NCBI GenBank assembly: GCA_028688905.1
Contig: JAQTXH010000006.1
Span: forward strand, 146,305 to 210,304
Origin: Acidiphilium sp.
Lineage (GTDB): Bacteria; Pseudomonadota; Alphaproteobacteria; Acetobacterales; Acetobacteraceae
Length of the DNA: 64,000 nt
Reading direction: 5' to 3'
Both the position numbers and the translations under genes were made by a program. Shown here piece by piece: positions 44,975 to 54,581 of the stretch (positions are counted from its first letter, which is position 1; each line of letters opens with the position of its first letter). The notes under the pieces are model-generated. The model was not told the origin of the DNA. It did not search any database and worked only from the letters and a program-made list of their open reading frames with translations.

Positions 44975-45874
44975 TTACGCGTGGATCAGAGTCCCGATCC
45001 CGCCCTCGGTGAACAATTCCAGGAGACACGCGTGATGCACTCGTCCATCCAGAATGGTCGCCCCTTTGACGCCCTGCCGGATCGCATCGATGCAGGTTTC
45101 CACCTTGGGGATCATGCCGCCCGAAATGGTGCCGTCGGCTTGCATGGCATCGATGTCGGCGACGGTGAGGTCGGGCATCAGCTTGCCCTCGCGGTCGAGC
45201 ACGCCGGGAACGTCGGTCAGCATCAGCAGGCGATCGGCACCCAAGGCGCCGGCGATGGCACCGGCGACGGTATCGGCGTTGATGTTATAGGTTGCGCCAT
45301 CCTCGCCAACGCCGACCGGGGCGATCACCGGGATCAACCCGGCACCGGTCAGCGCGTGGATCACCCGGACGTCGACATGTTCGGGTTCGCCGACGAAACC
45401 GAAATCGAGCGCGTTTTCGATCGCGCCATACGGATCGCGCTTGGTGCGGGTGAGCTTGCGGGCGCGGATCAGGCCACCGTCCTTGCCGCAGATACCCACG
45501 GCTAACGCGCCGGCACGGTTGATCAGTCCGGCGACCATTTTATTGACGGTGCCGGCCAGGACCATTTCGACCACTTCGACCATCGCGGCATCGGTGACGC
45601 GCAGGCCATCGACGAACGTGGATTGGATTGCGAGACGGTTGAGCATCGCGTTGATCTGCGGGCCGCCGCCATGCACGACCACCGGGTTGATGCCGACCTG
45701 CTTGAGCAGTGCGATGTCGCGGCCGAATTCGTCGGCCAGCACGTCCTCGCCCATCGCGTGGCCACCATATTTGACCACGATGGTCGCCCCCGCGTAGCGC
45801 CGCAGATAGGGCAGCGCCAAGGCTACGATACGCGCTTGTTCGGCGGCGTCGGCGTGGCGGTCGGTGTCGGTCAT
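44975..45874 (-). CDS. argB: Acetylglutamate kinase
   Basis: 299 residues. [10 protein letters not shown] at the nucleotide-binding N-lobe, [13 protein letters not shown] for N-acetylglutamate, and [10 protein letters not shown] toward the C-terminus identify the enzyme that phosphorylates N-acetylglutamate in arginine synthesis. Its ATG at 45874 gives the normal length; upstream codons are not conserved in type. It ends the rpmH-rnpA-yidD-yidC-engB-argB run, 68 bases after engB. Confidence 0.95.
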   Translation of the reverse strand: MTDTDRHADAAEQARIVALALPYLRRYAGATIVVKYGGHAMGEDVLADEFGRDIALLKQVGINPVVVHGGGPQINAMLNRLAIQSTFVDGLRVTDAAMVEVVEMVLAGTVNKMVAGLINRAGALAVGICGKDGGLIRARKLTRTKRDPYGAIENALDFGFVGEPEHVDVRVIHALTGAGLIPVIAPVGVGEDGATYNINADTVAGAIAGALGADRLLMLTDVPGVLDREGKLMPDLTVADIDAMQADGTISGGMIPKVETCIDAIRQGVKGATILDGRVHHACLLELFTEGGIGTLIHA

Positions 45875-45942
45875 TTCGGCGCTGGTTTCCTTCAGAAGAG
45901 CCTCATGGCCCCGGGGCCGTCTATGGCCCCAATGCAGGGCGG

Positions 45943-46587
45943 TCAAGCCACCAGTGCTGCAATGGCGGCACGCAGTTCGGCGATGCCGGTGCCGGTCTCG
46001 CTCGATGTCACGATAACGTCATTCAGGGCGGCGGGATGCTTGCGCGCGATCGCCAGAGTTTCGTCGTGCTTGTGGGAAAGGGCTTCGGGTTTCATTTTAT
46101 CGGATTTGGTCAGCACGATCTGAAACGCCACCGCCGCCTTGTCGAGAATGCCCATCACGGTGTGATCGGCCGGTTTATCCTCGATCCGCGCGTCCATCAG
46201 CAGCAGCACCCGGCGCAGATTGGGCCGGCCCCGCAGATAGCGGAACATGAGGCCTTGCCAGTCGCGCTTCACCGCCTTGGGGGCCTCGGCGTAGCCGTAG
46301 CCGGGCATGTCGACGATCGATAGCAAGCCATCACCGACCTGGAAAAAATTGAGCTGCCGGGTTCGTCCTGGTGCCTGCGCCACGCGGGCGAGGGCGACTT
46401 GGCCGGTGATCGCGTTGATCAGGGTCGATTTGCCGACATTCGAGCGGCCCGCCAATGCCACCTCGATGCCTTTGGCTTCGAGCAGTCCCTCGACCGTCTG
46501 GGCGGCATGAACGAACTGGGTGCCGCGCGCGAACAGCATCCGGCCCGCTTCCAGCGGATCGCCTTCCAGCGGAACCATCTCATTCAT
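45943..46587 (-). CDS. engB: Ribosome-assembly GTPase EngB (YsxC/YihA)
   Basis: 214 residues with G1 [15 protein letters not shown], the G3 region [12 protein letters not shown] and G4 TKSD. It is an essential GTPase for large-subunit maturation. ATG at 46587, 11 bases after the yidC stop. The order after yidC is the common one in alphaproteobacteria. Confidence 0.95.
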   Translation of the reverse strand: MNEMVPLEGDPLEAGRMLFARGTQFVHAAQTVEGLLEAKGIEVALAGRSNVGKSTLINAITGQVALARVAQAPGRTRQLNFFQVGDGLLSIVDMPGYGYAEAPKAVKRDWQGLMFRYLRGRPNLRRVLLLMDARIEDKPADHTVMGILDKAAVAFQIVLTKSDKMKPEALSHKHDETLAIARKHPAALNDVIVTSSETGTGIAELRAAIAALVA

Positions 46588-46598
46588 CGCCTGGACCC

Positions 46599-48365
46599 TC
46601 AGATTTTCGCGTCGGCGTGGCGGCGCGGTCGTGGGGTGACGCCGCGCATGATGAACCACTGCTGCACGATCGTCAGCGTATTGTTCACGCAATAATAGAG
46701 CACCAGTCCGGCGGCGAAGCGGCCGAGCATGAAGGTGAAGATCACCGGCATGAATTGCATCATTTTCGCCTGGGTCGGGTCAGGCGGCGGCGGGTTCAGC
46801 CGCTGCTGGCCCCACATGGTCAGTCCCATGATGATCGGCAGCACGCCGAGGTGCAGGAACGGTGAGAGTGTGCTGGGGTGGATTGGGATCAGACCAAACA
46901 GGTTGAAAATGTTGGTGGGATCTTCTGCCGACAAATCGTGAATCCACAAAATGAACGGCGCGTGGCGCATGCCGATCGAGATGAAGATCACCTTGTAGAG
47001 CGAAAAGAAAATGGGGATTTGGGGCAGCATCGGCAGGCAGCCAGCGGCGGGATTGACGCCCTCGGCCTTGTAGAGCGCCATGATTTCCTTTTGCTGCTGC
47101 ACCGTGTCGTCCTTCAGCCGCTCGCGCAGGGCGGCGACTTTGGGGGCGACCGCGCGCATCCGCCCCATCGAGCGGTATGAGGTGCGGACCAGCGGGAACA
47201 GGGCGAGTTTCAGCAGCACGGTGAACACGATGATCGCGACGCCAAAATTGCCGAATACCGAGGCGAGGTAGTCGAGTGCCATAAAAATAGGCTTGGTCAG
47301 AAAGAAGAACCAGCCGAAATCGATCGCCCGTTCAAACAGCGGAATGTGATATTTTGCCTCATAGCCGTTCAGGATGCTCAACACTTTCGCGCCGGCAAAA
47401 ACATGCAGCGTGGTCGATGCGGTAGCACCCGGGGCGGCGTCGATCGCCCTGGCGGTCATGTAGTCGACCTGATAGGCACCCTGTTTCGGGTGACCGGGCC
47501 GGTCCAGATAGCGATATGCCCCGGTCATTTCGGTGCCTTGGCTCGGTATCAGCGCGGTCAGCCAGTATTTTCCGGTGATGCCGGCCCACCCACCGAGATT
47601 GGTGTCCTGAAACGCGGTGCCGGGTGCCTGGCCGGCTTGCGGGTGCTTTGCTCCCGATTTGACACCATCGTAATCCATTTCGTGCAGCGTGCCGTTGAAC
47701 GCGCCGATCGGGCCTTTGTGCAGGGTGAACGAGCCTTCGACCGCCGGCAGATAGTCACGCCTCACCCGCGACCACGGAAACACCGCGATCGGGGTTTTCG
47801 AGGCGTTGACCACGCGTTGCTGCACCGTGAGCATGTATTCGGTGTCGACCGCCATCAGCAGTTCGTAGGTGACGCCCGCGCCGTTATTCCACGACAAGGT
47901 GACCGGATGGTTGGGTGAAAGCGCACCACCGGAATTTGTCCACAGGGTCTGCGGTCCAGGGACCGCGAGGGTGGAACCGGGTGCGGCATCCCAGCCAAAT
48001 TGCACATAATATGATTTCGACCCGGATGGGCGCGACAACAATCGGACCAGCGGCGATTTTTTCGAGACGGTCTGGTGGTAGTTGGTCAGCACCAGATCGT
48101 CGAGGCGGGCACCGAGCAGGCTCATCGAGCCTTTGATCGCCGGGGCGTCGATGATCAGGCGGGGGGCGGCGGCCACGGCGGTGGCTTCCACGGGCGCACC
48201 GGGTGCCGCAACAGAGGACGGCGCATTGGTCGTCAACGTGGCCGAAACGTGCTGCGCGATCGGTTTTGGTGGTGGCTTGGGCAGAAAATAGCTGCCCAAA
48301 ACCTGAAAAATCACCAGGATCGCGAGCGAGATCGAGATTGCATACAGGAGCCGGCGGTTATCCAT
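46599..48365 (-). CDS. yidC: Membrane protein insertase YidC
   Basis: 588 residues: N-terminal transmembrane helix, a large periplasmic P1 domain (about 60-350), and the five-helix insertase core, with [19 protein letters not shown] in the cytoplasmic loop and [16 protein letters not shown] following. It inserts membrane proteins with or without SecYEG. It overlaps yidD by eight bases. The C-terminus ends with a short basic tail ([10 protein letters not shown]). Confidence 0.96.
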   Translation of the reverse strand: MDNRRLLYAISISLAILVIFQVLGSYFLPKPPPKPIAQHVSATLTTNAPSSVAAPGAPVEATAVAAAPRLIIDAPAIKGSMSLLGARLDDLVLTNYHQTVSKKSPLVRLLSRPSGSKSYYVQFGWDAAPGSTLAVPGPQTLWTNSGGALSPNHPVTLSWNNGAGVTYELLMAVDTEYMLTVQQRVVNASKTPIAVFPWSRVRRDYLPAVEGSFTLHKGPIGAFNGTLHEMDYDGVKSGAKHPQAGQAPGTAFQDTNLGGWAGITGKYWLTALIPSQGTEMTGAYRYLDRPGHPKQGAYQVDYMTARAIDAAPGATASTTLHVFAGAKVLSILNGYEAKYHIPLFERAIDFGWFFFLTKPIFMALDYLASVFGNFGVAIIVFTVLLKLALFPLVRTSYRSMGRMRAVAPKVAALRERLKDDTVQQQKEIMALYKAEGVNPAAGCLPMLPQIPIFFSLYKVIFISIGMRHAPFILWIHDLSAEDPTNIFNLFGLIPIHPSTLSPFLHLGVLPIIMGLTMWGQQRLNPPPPDPTQAKMMQFMPVIFTFMLGRFAAGLVLYYCVNNTLTIVQQWFIMRGVTPRPRRHADAKI

Positions 48366-48642
48366 GACTTATCATTTCGTGTCGGGGCGATGGGTCGGAT
48401 GGTTCGGCGGCGGGCGGGTTGGCGGGCGGCACCGGATCGATCCCGCCAGGATGCCAGGGGTGGCAGCGCATGATGCGTTTGGCGGCAAGCAGGCTGCCCC
48501 GGGCGGCACCGTGAGTGGCGAGTGCTTCCATCGCGTAGGCACTGCACGACGGAAAGAACCGGCACTGGCCGCCCAGAATAGGAGAAGCCACGAGCTGATA
48601 GGCGCGCACCGCACCGCGCAGGGCGCGGGCCTGCGGTGTCAT
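48358..48642 (-). CDS. yidD: Membrane protein insertion efficiency factor YidD
   Basis: 94 residues with the conserved amphipathic start ([16 protein letters not shown]), [15 protein letters not shown] and [14 protein letters not shown], all hallmarks of YidD. It assists YidC-dependent insertion. It overlaps rnpA by four bases (ATGA) and yidC by eight. Confidence 0.95.
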   Translation of the reverse strand: MTPQARALRGAVRAYQLVASPILGGQCRFFPSCSAYAMEALATHGAARGSLLAAKRIMRCHPWHPGGIDPVPPANPPAAEPSDPSPRHEMISHG

Positions 48643-49013
48643 ACCGGCCCATCCGCAGGCGGACCGGCCAGAGGTGCGAACGACTGATCCAGAATGGCAC
48701 CCAAATCCGCGCGCATACGGGCGAAATCGACCTTTGCGGTATCTTTCCGCGCGATCACGACAATGTCGGCTCCGGCCAAGGCGCGAGTCCCGAGTTCAAG
48801 CCGCACCGCTGCGCGCAGGCGTCGGCGGGCGCGATTGCGGTGAACCGCGTTGCCCACTTTCCGGCTGGCGGTAAAACCAATCCGCAAGGTGGCGTCCGGC
48901 GTGGTCTTGAGAACCTGAACCACGAAACCTGGCCGCGCCACCTTGCGACCGCGTGCGGCGGCGCGGAGAAAGTCGGCTCGTTTCGGCAGGGTTTCAGGGT
49001 TCGCGCGCGGCAT
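48639..49013 (-). CDS. rnpA: Ribonuclease P protein component
   Basis: 124 residues. [18 protein letters not shown] at the start and the RNR signature [16 protein letters not shown] in the middle identify the small basic RNase P subunit that helps the RNA mature tRNA 5' ends. It follows rpmH after a 48-base spacer. An earlier ATG adds 15 atypical residues. Confidence 0.95.
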   Translation of the reverse strand: MPRANPETLPKRADFLRAAARGRKVARPGFVVQVLKTTPDATLRIGFTASRKVGNAVHRNRARRRLRAAVRLELGTRALAGADIVVIARKDTAKVDFARMRADLGAILDQSFAPLAGPPADGPV

Positions 49014-49061
49014 GTGCCTGTCCGAACCGGTGTGCTGTGGCGGGGTGGCCAGGGCCAAAAA

Positions 49062-49196
49062 TCAGGCCGACAGGCGCTTGCGGCCCTTGGCGCGGCGATT
49101 GGCCAGAACCTTGCGGCCGCCGACAGTTTCCATCCGCGAGCGAAAACCATGACGGCGCTTGCGAACGAGTTTGGATGGCTGATAGGTGCGCTTCAC
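49062..49196 (-). CDS. rpmH: Ribosomal protein L34
   Basis: 44 residues: [20 protein letters not shown] followed by [20 protein letters not shown] and LSA, the full L34 sequence pattern. The start is GTG, with GGAG nine bases upstream. It heads the rnpA/yidC operon. The roughly 220 bases upstream to 49420 hold its promoter region (AT-rich TATATG and TATGTT words) and the promoter of the divergent patatin gene. Confidence 0.95.
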   Translation of the reverse strand: MKRTYQPSKLVRKRRHGFRSRMETVGGRKVLANRRAKGRKRLSA

Positions 49197-49420
49197 GATC
49201 TCTACTCCAACGATTTCAAGCTATGACGATAAGGTCATAAACATACCACATATAGACGCAAGGCCGCATTCCGGCGGAGCGGCTTTCATCCTGGCAGTGT
49301 CTTAAGCATCACGGGTCGCTCGCGTCAAGAAACCGAGGGAGGTGCCAGAGAAACGTGAAGTAGAAGCGTGAAGTCCGAAATGGCCTTGCCGAAACGGCGT
49401 TCGGCCCGCACACTGGTGGC

Positions 49421-50350
49421 ATGACAAGTTCCCGATCGAGCATTGACCACACCGCGCTCGCCCTCCAGGGCGGTGGTTCCCACGGTGCCTACGCCTGGGG
49501 CGTGCTCGACGCGCTGATCGAGACCGGTTTTCGGTTCGATGCGGTCTGCGGGGTTTCGTCCGGTGCGATTCTGGCGACCATGGCAGTGCAGGGGTTTGTG
49601 CGCGATGGGGCCGACGGCGCGCGTGCCGCCATGGCTGAGTTCTGGGAACGGGTGATCGCCACCAACGTGTTCGCGGCCCTCACCGATCATTTCGACCGCT
49701 GGATGCCGGGGTTCGAACTCGGCCGGGAATTCGGCAACAGCATCGCCATGCAGGGCATGTCGGCCATGCTCAACTTATTCGGGGCGGCGTCGGTCAATCC
49801 GTTGGGTCAGAACCCGTTGCGGCCGATTCTTGCGGATCTGCTCGATCGGGATGCCCTGGCCGACCGGCGGGCGATGCGGCTGTTCATTTCGGCGACCGCC
49901 GTCGAATCCGGGCAGGCGCGGATTTTCACCAATCGCGACATCACCGTGGAAGCGCTGCTGGCGTCGTCCAGCCTGCCGATGCTGTTCCCGGCCGTGACGA
50001 TCGATGGCGTGGCCTATTGGGATGGTGCCTATTCCGGCAACCCGCCGCTGGCACCGCTACTGGCGCTGAACCCCTCGCGCCTCGTGTTGATCCGCGCGCA
50101 AAGCCGGCTGCGCGCCGGGGTGCCGGCCCAGACAGCCGATATTTTGAACCGGGTGCAGGAAATCGCGTTTCAGACCGCGATCGACGCGGAATGCGCGATG
50201 CTGCCGCGCAGCCTCGATTTCGTCGAATTCATCGCCGACGAGGCTTTGGCCGGTATGACCCCGGAATCCCGCGCCAACGCCGATCGCAGCTTTCTCGACC
50301 GGTTGTTCCTGGCTGGGCGCGCCGCAGGGCTGCCTCCTTCCGCAGCATGA
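49421..50350 (+). CDS. Patatin-like phospholipase
   Basis: 309 residues. The oxyanion glycine block GGGSHGAY is at residues 17-24, the nucleophile elbow GVSSG with S46, and DGAYSGNPP with the catalytic-dyad D201. It should be a serine/aspartate lipid acyl hydrolase acting on membrane lipids or storage granules. No signal peptide is seen. The histidine kinase gene begins 13 bases after its stop, so the pair are probably one transcript. Confidence 0.9.
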   Translation: MTSSRSSIDHTALALQGGGSHGAYAWGVLDALIETGFRFDAVCGVSSGAILATMAVQGFVRDGADGARAAMAEFWERVIATNVFAALTDHFDRWMPGFELGREFGNSIAMQGMSAMLNLFGAASVNPLGQNPLRPILADLLDRDALADRRAMRLFISATAVESGQARIFTNRDITVEALLASSSLPMLFPAVTIDGVAYWDGAYSGNPPLAPLLALNPSRLVLIRAQSRLRAGVPAQTADILNRVQEIAFQTAIDAECAMLPRSLDFVEFIADEALAGMTPESRANADRSFLDRLFLAGRAAGLPPSAA

Positions 50351-50363
50351 CTTCTGCCGAACC

Positions 50364-51770
50364 ATGCTGATCCCGGCGTCGTCCCGTCCCGGGCGGCCGC
50401 GCCATAGTTTGTCGGCACGGCTGCTGTGGCTGACCGTGGCGGTGACCTTGATTGTCGAAGTGATGATCCTGTTGCCCAACCTTGGCCGCGAACGCATGGC
50501 CTGGCTCACCAACCGGGTGACCGAGGCGCATCTGGCGGCGTTGACGGTATCGGCCGCGCCACATGGCGTGGTCGATCTGTCCACCCGCAACGAGTTGCTC
50601 CGCCTGTCCGGCACCGAGGCGATCCGGCTGATCAAGGGGGGGCGCAGCATTCTGGTGTTGCCGCCACGTGGGGAGGTTCGCGCTGAGGGTTCGATCGATA
50701 TCGCCCACGAAACCCTGATCGGCTCGATGCTGCGGGCGGTCGCGGTGATGCTCAATCTGGAGCCTGACGATATCCTGGTCACCTCGCCTAGCCCGCTGCA
50801 AAGGGGCGTGATCGTGCAGATTGTGGTACACAACGCGCGGCTGGCGTCGCATTTGCGGGGCTATGTCGAACATATTGCCGCCCTTTCCGTCGCGATCGCG
50901 CTGCTGACCGGCCTGATGGTGTATCTGGCGCTCGACCGGATATTGGTGCTGCCGATGCGCCGGCTGACCGACAGTATTGCTACCTTCCGTGCCGACCCCG
51001 AGCACGCCGCTCCCCTGGCGATGCCGCCGCGCAAGCGATTCAAGGACGATGAGATTGCCCTTGCCGCCAGCGAACTCGCCGCCATGCAGACCGAACTGCG
51101 CGCCGCCCTGTGGCGCAACGCGCGGCTGGCGGCGCTGGGCACGGCAGTCGCCAAGATCAGCCACGATTTGCGGAATATCCTGTCGTCGGCTTTGCTGATC
51201 GCCGATCGATTGTCCGGCAGCGACGAGCCGGGCACGCGCCGCGCAGCGGTGGCGTTGGTGACTGCGGTGGAACGCGCGACCGATCTGGTCACCAAAACCC
51301 TGACCTTCGCTCGCGAAGGCCCGCCTGCGTTGCTCAGGGCTGCGTTTCCGCTGGCCGATCTGGTGGGCGAGGTGACCGAACAGGTGCTCGCCCAGGCCGG
51401 GACGCTGGTGATCGAGGCCGATATTCCGCCCGATCTGGCCCCGCCGTTGGACCGCACCCAGATGTTTCGCGCCCTGTTCAACCTGATCCGCAACGCCGCC
51501 GAGGCCGGGGCGCAGCGTGTCGTAATCAGGGCGAAGGATGAAGCCAATGTCGTATCCATCGAAATCGAAGATGACGGGCCGGGTTTGCCGGAGCAGGCGC
51601 GGGCCAATCTATTCCGCCCGTTCACCGGTTCGGCGCGGCGCGGCGGCACCGGGCTGGGCCTCGCGATCGCGCGCGACCTGGTGCGGGCGCATGGCGGCGA
51701 ACTCGACCTGGTCGCGACCAGCGACCACGGAACATTGTTCCGGATCACCTTGCCGAACGAGGTGGTGTGA
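50364..51770 (+). CDS. Orphan sensor histidine kinase
   Basis: 468 residues: transmembrane segment about 18-41, a periplasmic region of about 125 residues, second segment about 168-190, HAMP, then an H-box KISHDLRNIL with H267 and an ATPase with LFNLIRNAAEAGA, DDGPGLP and GGTGLGLAIARDL. The N-box spacing is that of HPK4-type kinases (HDLRN). No response regulator gene is adjacent, so its partner is elsewhere. Co-transcribed with the patatin-like gene. Confidence 0.9.
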   Translation: MLIPASSRPGRPRHSLSARLLWLTVAVTLIVEVMILLPNLGRERMAWLTNRVTEAHLAALTVSAAPHGVVDLSTRNELLRLSGTEAIRLIKGGRSILVLPPRGEVRAEGSIDIAHETLIGSMLRAVAVMLNLEPDDILVTSPSPLQRGVIVQIVVHNARLASHLRGYVEHIAALSVAIALLTGLMVYLALDRILVLPMRRLTDSIATFRADPEHAAPLAMPPRKRFKDDEIALAASELAAMQTELRAALWRNARLAALGTAVAKISHDLRNILSSALLIADRLSGSDEPGTRRAAVALVTAVERATDLVTKTLTFAREGPPALLRAAFPLADLVGEVTEQVLAQAGTLVIEADIPPDLAPPLDRTQMFRALFNLIRNAAEAGAQRVVIRAKDEANVVSIEIEDDGPGLPEQARANLFRPFTGSARRGGTGLGLAIARDLVRAHGGELDLVATSDHGTLFRITLPNEVV

Positions 51771-51801
51771 GCGCTCGGTTGTTCCGGTTGAATGAACCTG
51801 T

Positions 51802-51898
51802 CTAGAGCAATATTGCTTGAAGTTGACGCAGCTGCGTCAACCTAAGGCGATGAAATTGCTTGCAAAAAAAGATAAAGCCTGTTCGTCCTGAAACGACC
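51802..51898 (-). repeat. Interspersed two-hairpin repeat, copy F (full length)
   Basis: Minus orientation; read on that strand it runs from GGTCGTTTCAGGACGAACAG through the link TTTTTTTGCAAGCAATTTC to CAATATTGCTCTAG. The inner hairpin is a perfect 20-bp palindrome at 51822-51841 (half-site GTTGACGCAG). It lies between the kinase and decarboxylase genes. Confidence 0.8.
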
Positions 51899-51927
51899 AT
51901 GCGCTAGGCCACGATGATGAGAGCAGT

Positions 51928-54123
51928 ATGATGAGAGACCTGCGCGACTACCCGATTGCGGTGATCGACGATGATTATGGTGCGGACTCGGCAGCGGGGC
52001 GGGTGATCCGCGCGTTGGTAGGCGCATTCGAGGCGCGTGGCCATGAGGTGATGGCCGGGCTGACGGTGGCTGACGCGCGGGCCGGGCGGGTGCTCTATAC
52101 CGGGTTGTCGGCGGTGCTGGTCTCGATCGACGGGTTCGCCGATCGCGAGTTGCTGATCGAGGCGCTGGACCGGGTCGTGGCGCTGGCCTTGGCGCGGGCA
52201 CCGGATTTGCCTATTTTTCTCTATGGCGAGCGGCGGATGCCGGACGATCCGCCGGTCGAGTTGATGGAGCGGATCGACGGGTATTTATACCTGCACGAAG
52301 ACAGCCCGGCCTTCATGGCGGGATATGTGTCGAGTGCTATTCATCGGTATCTCGATGCGATGCTGCCGCCGTTTTTCAAGGCGCTGGTGCGCTATACCGA
52401 TGCGGCGAAATATTCGTGGCACACGCCGGGTCACGGCGGTGGGGTCGCGTTCATGCGCTCGCCGGTAGGGCAGGCGTTTCACCGGTTTTTCGGCGAAACC
52501 ACGCTGCGGGCGGATTTGTCGGTCTCGGTGCCGGAACTGGGATCGCTGCTGGATCATGCCGGGCCGGTGCGCGAGGCCGAGCGCGAGGCGGCCCAGAGTT
52601 TTGGGGCGGATTCGACGTTTTTTGTGACCAATGGCACGTCGAGCGCTAACAAGATCGTCTGGAGCGGGCTGGTCGGACCGGGTGACAAGGTGCTGGTCGA
52701 TCGGAATTGTCACAAATCGATCGTGCATGCGCTGATCATGACCGGGGCGAGTCCGATTTATCTGCTCCCGAGCCGCAACGAGTATGGGATCATCGGGCCG
52801 ATCCCGCGCGCGCAGTTCGAGGCCGAGGCAATCCGCGCCCAAGCCGGCGGGCGGATCAGGATGGCGACGATCACCAATTCCACCTACGATGGATTATGCG
52901 TGAACGCGGATGATGTGAAAATCGCGTTGGCACCGGTGGCGGACGCGGTGCATTTTGATGAGGCTTGGCTGGCGCAGGCGCATTTTCACGAGTTTTATCG
53001 TGGCTTCTACGCGATGAGCAATGGATCGGGACCGGTTGAACCCCTGGTGTTCTCGACCCAATCGACCCACAAAGTGCTGGCGGCGTTTTCCCAGGCCTCG
53101 ATGGTGCATCTGAAGGAGGGGTCGGCGCAGAAACTCGATCCGGACCGATTCAACGAAGCCTTCATGATGCACTCTTCCACCTCGCCCTGGTATGGCATCA
53201 TCGCCTCCTGCGATGTTGCGGCACGGATGATGCGCGGGGCCGCCGGGCGCACGCTGGTCGATGAAACCCTGCGCGAAGCGGCGGCATTTCGTCGCAGTAT
53301 CGCCCTGCTGGGCGAGACCTTCGCGGGGCGCGGGGATTGGTGGTTCAAATTATGGGAGCCGGCGGATGCCGGGCTGGAGCAGGCGGGTTGGACGCTGCGG
53401 CCTGGCGATGCCTGGCACGGGTTTGCCGAGATCACCGACGGGTTTTCGTTGCTTGACCCGATGAAAGTAACGATTCTCTGCCCCGGACTTGCGGGCGATG
53501 GCCTTGCAGGCGAGCATGGGATTCCCGCGCCGATCGTTGCAAAGTTTTTATGGTCGCGCGGCATCGTGGTGGAAAAAATCGGCACCTACCATTTCCTGAT
53601 CCTGTTCACCCTGGGGGTCTCGCGGGGCAAATGGAGCAATCTCGTGACCGAATTGCTCGCGTTCCGCGCCCATTACGAGGCGAATACCCCGCTCGCCGAT
53701 GTGATGCCGGAACTGGTTCGGGAATCGCGCGCCTATGAGCGGATGGGTCTGCGCGATTTATGCGCCGCCCAGCATGCAGTGTATCGCAAAGGGCGTGTGC
53801 TCGCCATTCAGAACGCAATGTTCGCGACCTTGCCCGAGCCGGTGATGACGCCGCAGCAGGCGCATGCCGAGCTGGCCGGCGGGCGGATCGAGCTGGTGCC
53901 GCTGGCGGCATTACAGGGACGGGTGCTGGCGCGGATGGTGGTACCCTATCCGCCTGGGATTGCTCTGATCGTGCCGGGGGAGCGTGTATCGTCGCCGCTG
54001 ATCGTTGAATATTTGCGTTTTGCCGCCGCCTGGGACCGGCAGTTTCCGGGGTTCGAAACCGATATTCATGGCGTGCGCAAGGACGATGCGGGGGATTATT
54101 TTCTCGATTGCACGCTGACCTGA
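51928..54123 (+). CDS. Orn/Lys/Arg decarboxylase, PLP-dependent (acid-stress type)
   Basis: 731 residues. An N-terminal receiver-like wing domain (VIDDDYG at about 13-19, to residue 125) is followed by the PLP fold: SWHTPGHGGGVAFM, FVTNGTSSANK, HFDEAWLAQAHFHEFY and the Schiff-base lysine K382 in STHKVLAAFSQ. The C-terminal domain is complete. It fits the long (group III) inducible decarboxylases that consume a proton while releasing CO2; the exact amino acid is undetermined. No cognate antiporter gene is adjacent. The last 28 bases overlap the convergent merR-type gene. Confidence 0.9.
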   Translation: MMRDLRDYPIAVIDDDYGADSAAGRVIRALVGAFEARGHEVMAGLTVADARAGRVLYTGLSAVLVSIDGFADRELLIEALDRVVALALARAPDLPIFLYGERRMPDDPPVELMERIDGYLYLHEDSPAFMAGYVSSAIHRYLDAMLPPFFKALVRYTDAAKYSWHTPGHGGGVAFMRSPVGQAFHRFFGETTLRADLSVSVPELGSLLDHAGPVREAEREAAQSFGADSTFFVTNGTSSANKIVWSGLVGPGDKVLVDRNCHKSIVHALIMTGASPIYLLPSRNEYGIIGPIPRAQFEAEAIRAQAGGRIRMATITNSTYDGLCVNADDVKIALAPVADAVHFDEAWLAQAHFHEFYRGFYAMSNGSGPVEPLVFSTQSTHKVLAAFSQASMVHLKEGSAQKLDPDRFNEAFMMHSSTSPWYGIIASCDVAARMMRGAAGRTLVDETLREAAAFRRSIALLGETFAGRGDWWFKLWEPADAGLEQAGWTLRPGDAWHGFAEITDGFSLLDPMKVTILCPGLAGDGLAGEHGIPAPIVAKFLWSRGIVVEKIGTYHFLILFTLGVSRGKWSNLVTELLAFRAHYEANTPLADVMPELVRESRAYERMGLRDLCAAQHAVYRKGRVLAIQNAMFATLPEPVMTPQQAHAELAGGRIELVPLAALQGRVLARMVVPYPPGIALIVPGERVSSPLIVEYLRFAAAWDRQFPGFETDIHGVRKDDAGDYFLDCTLT

Positions 54124-54524
54124 GTTTCCGCGAGGCGGTCGAGGATGGGGCAATCCGGCCGGTCGTCGCCATGGCAGCAGGCGGACAAATGGCGCAGTTG
54201 CGCGCTCATCGCCTGCAACGCCGCAATTTTCTCGTCGAGTTCGGCGATATGGGCGATCGCGATGGCTTTCACCTCGGCCGAAGGGCGGTTGCGGTCGCGC
54301 CAGAGCGAGAGCAGCAAGCGGATATCGGCGATTGAAAACCCGAGGTCGCGGGCGCGGTGGATGAAGCCAAGCTCGTGGATCAATCGTGGGTCGTAGAAGC
54401 GGTAGTTGTTCTCGCCGCGCGTTGGCGGATCGATCAAGCCGATCGATTCGTAGTGGCGGATCATTTTCGCAGACACACCGCTGCGCGAGGCCGCTTCGCT
54501 GATCGTGATATGCGCGTTCATCAT
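54096..54524 (-). CDS. MerR-family regulator, CueR-like
   Basis: 142 residues: N-terminal winged HTH (ITISEAASRSGVSAKMIRHYESIGL), a long dimerisation helix, and the C-terminal metal loop ACCHGDDRPDCPIL with C117 and C125 spaced as in CueR. This predicts a Cu(I)/Ag(I)-sensing activator. No copper ATPase or oxidase gene is nearby; on the same strand upstream is the second RND operon, which may or may not be a target. Confidence 0.85.
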   Translation of the reverse strand: MMNAHITISEAASRSGVSAKMIRHYESIGLIDPPTRGENNYRFYDPRLIHELGFIHRARDLGFSIADIRLLLSLWRDRNRPSAEVKAIAIAHIAELDEKIAALQAMSAQLRHLSACCHGDDRPDCPILDRLAETQVSVQSRK

Positions 54525-54581
54525 GCTAGACTATGCTCGGCTCACAGCGCTTACAACACGCGGCAGCGCCGGAAGGCGACC

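Noticed and set aside
49197..49420. Chromosomal origin near rpmH
   Set aside because: rpmH can lie near oriC in some bacteria, but no dnaA gene, DnaA-box cluster or AT-rich unwinding region is visible here.
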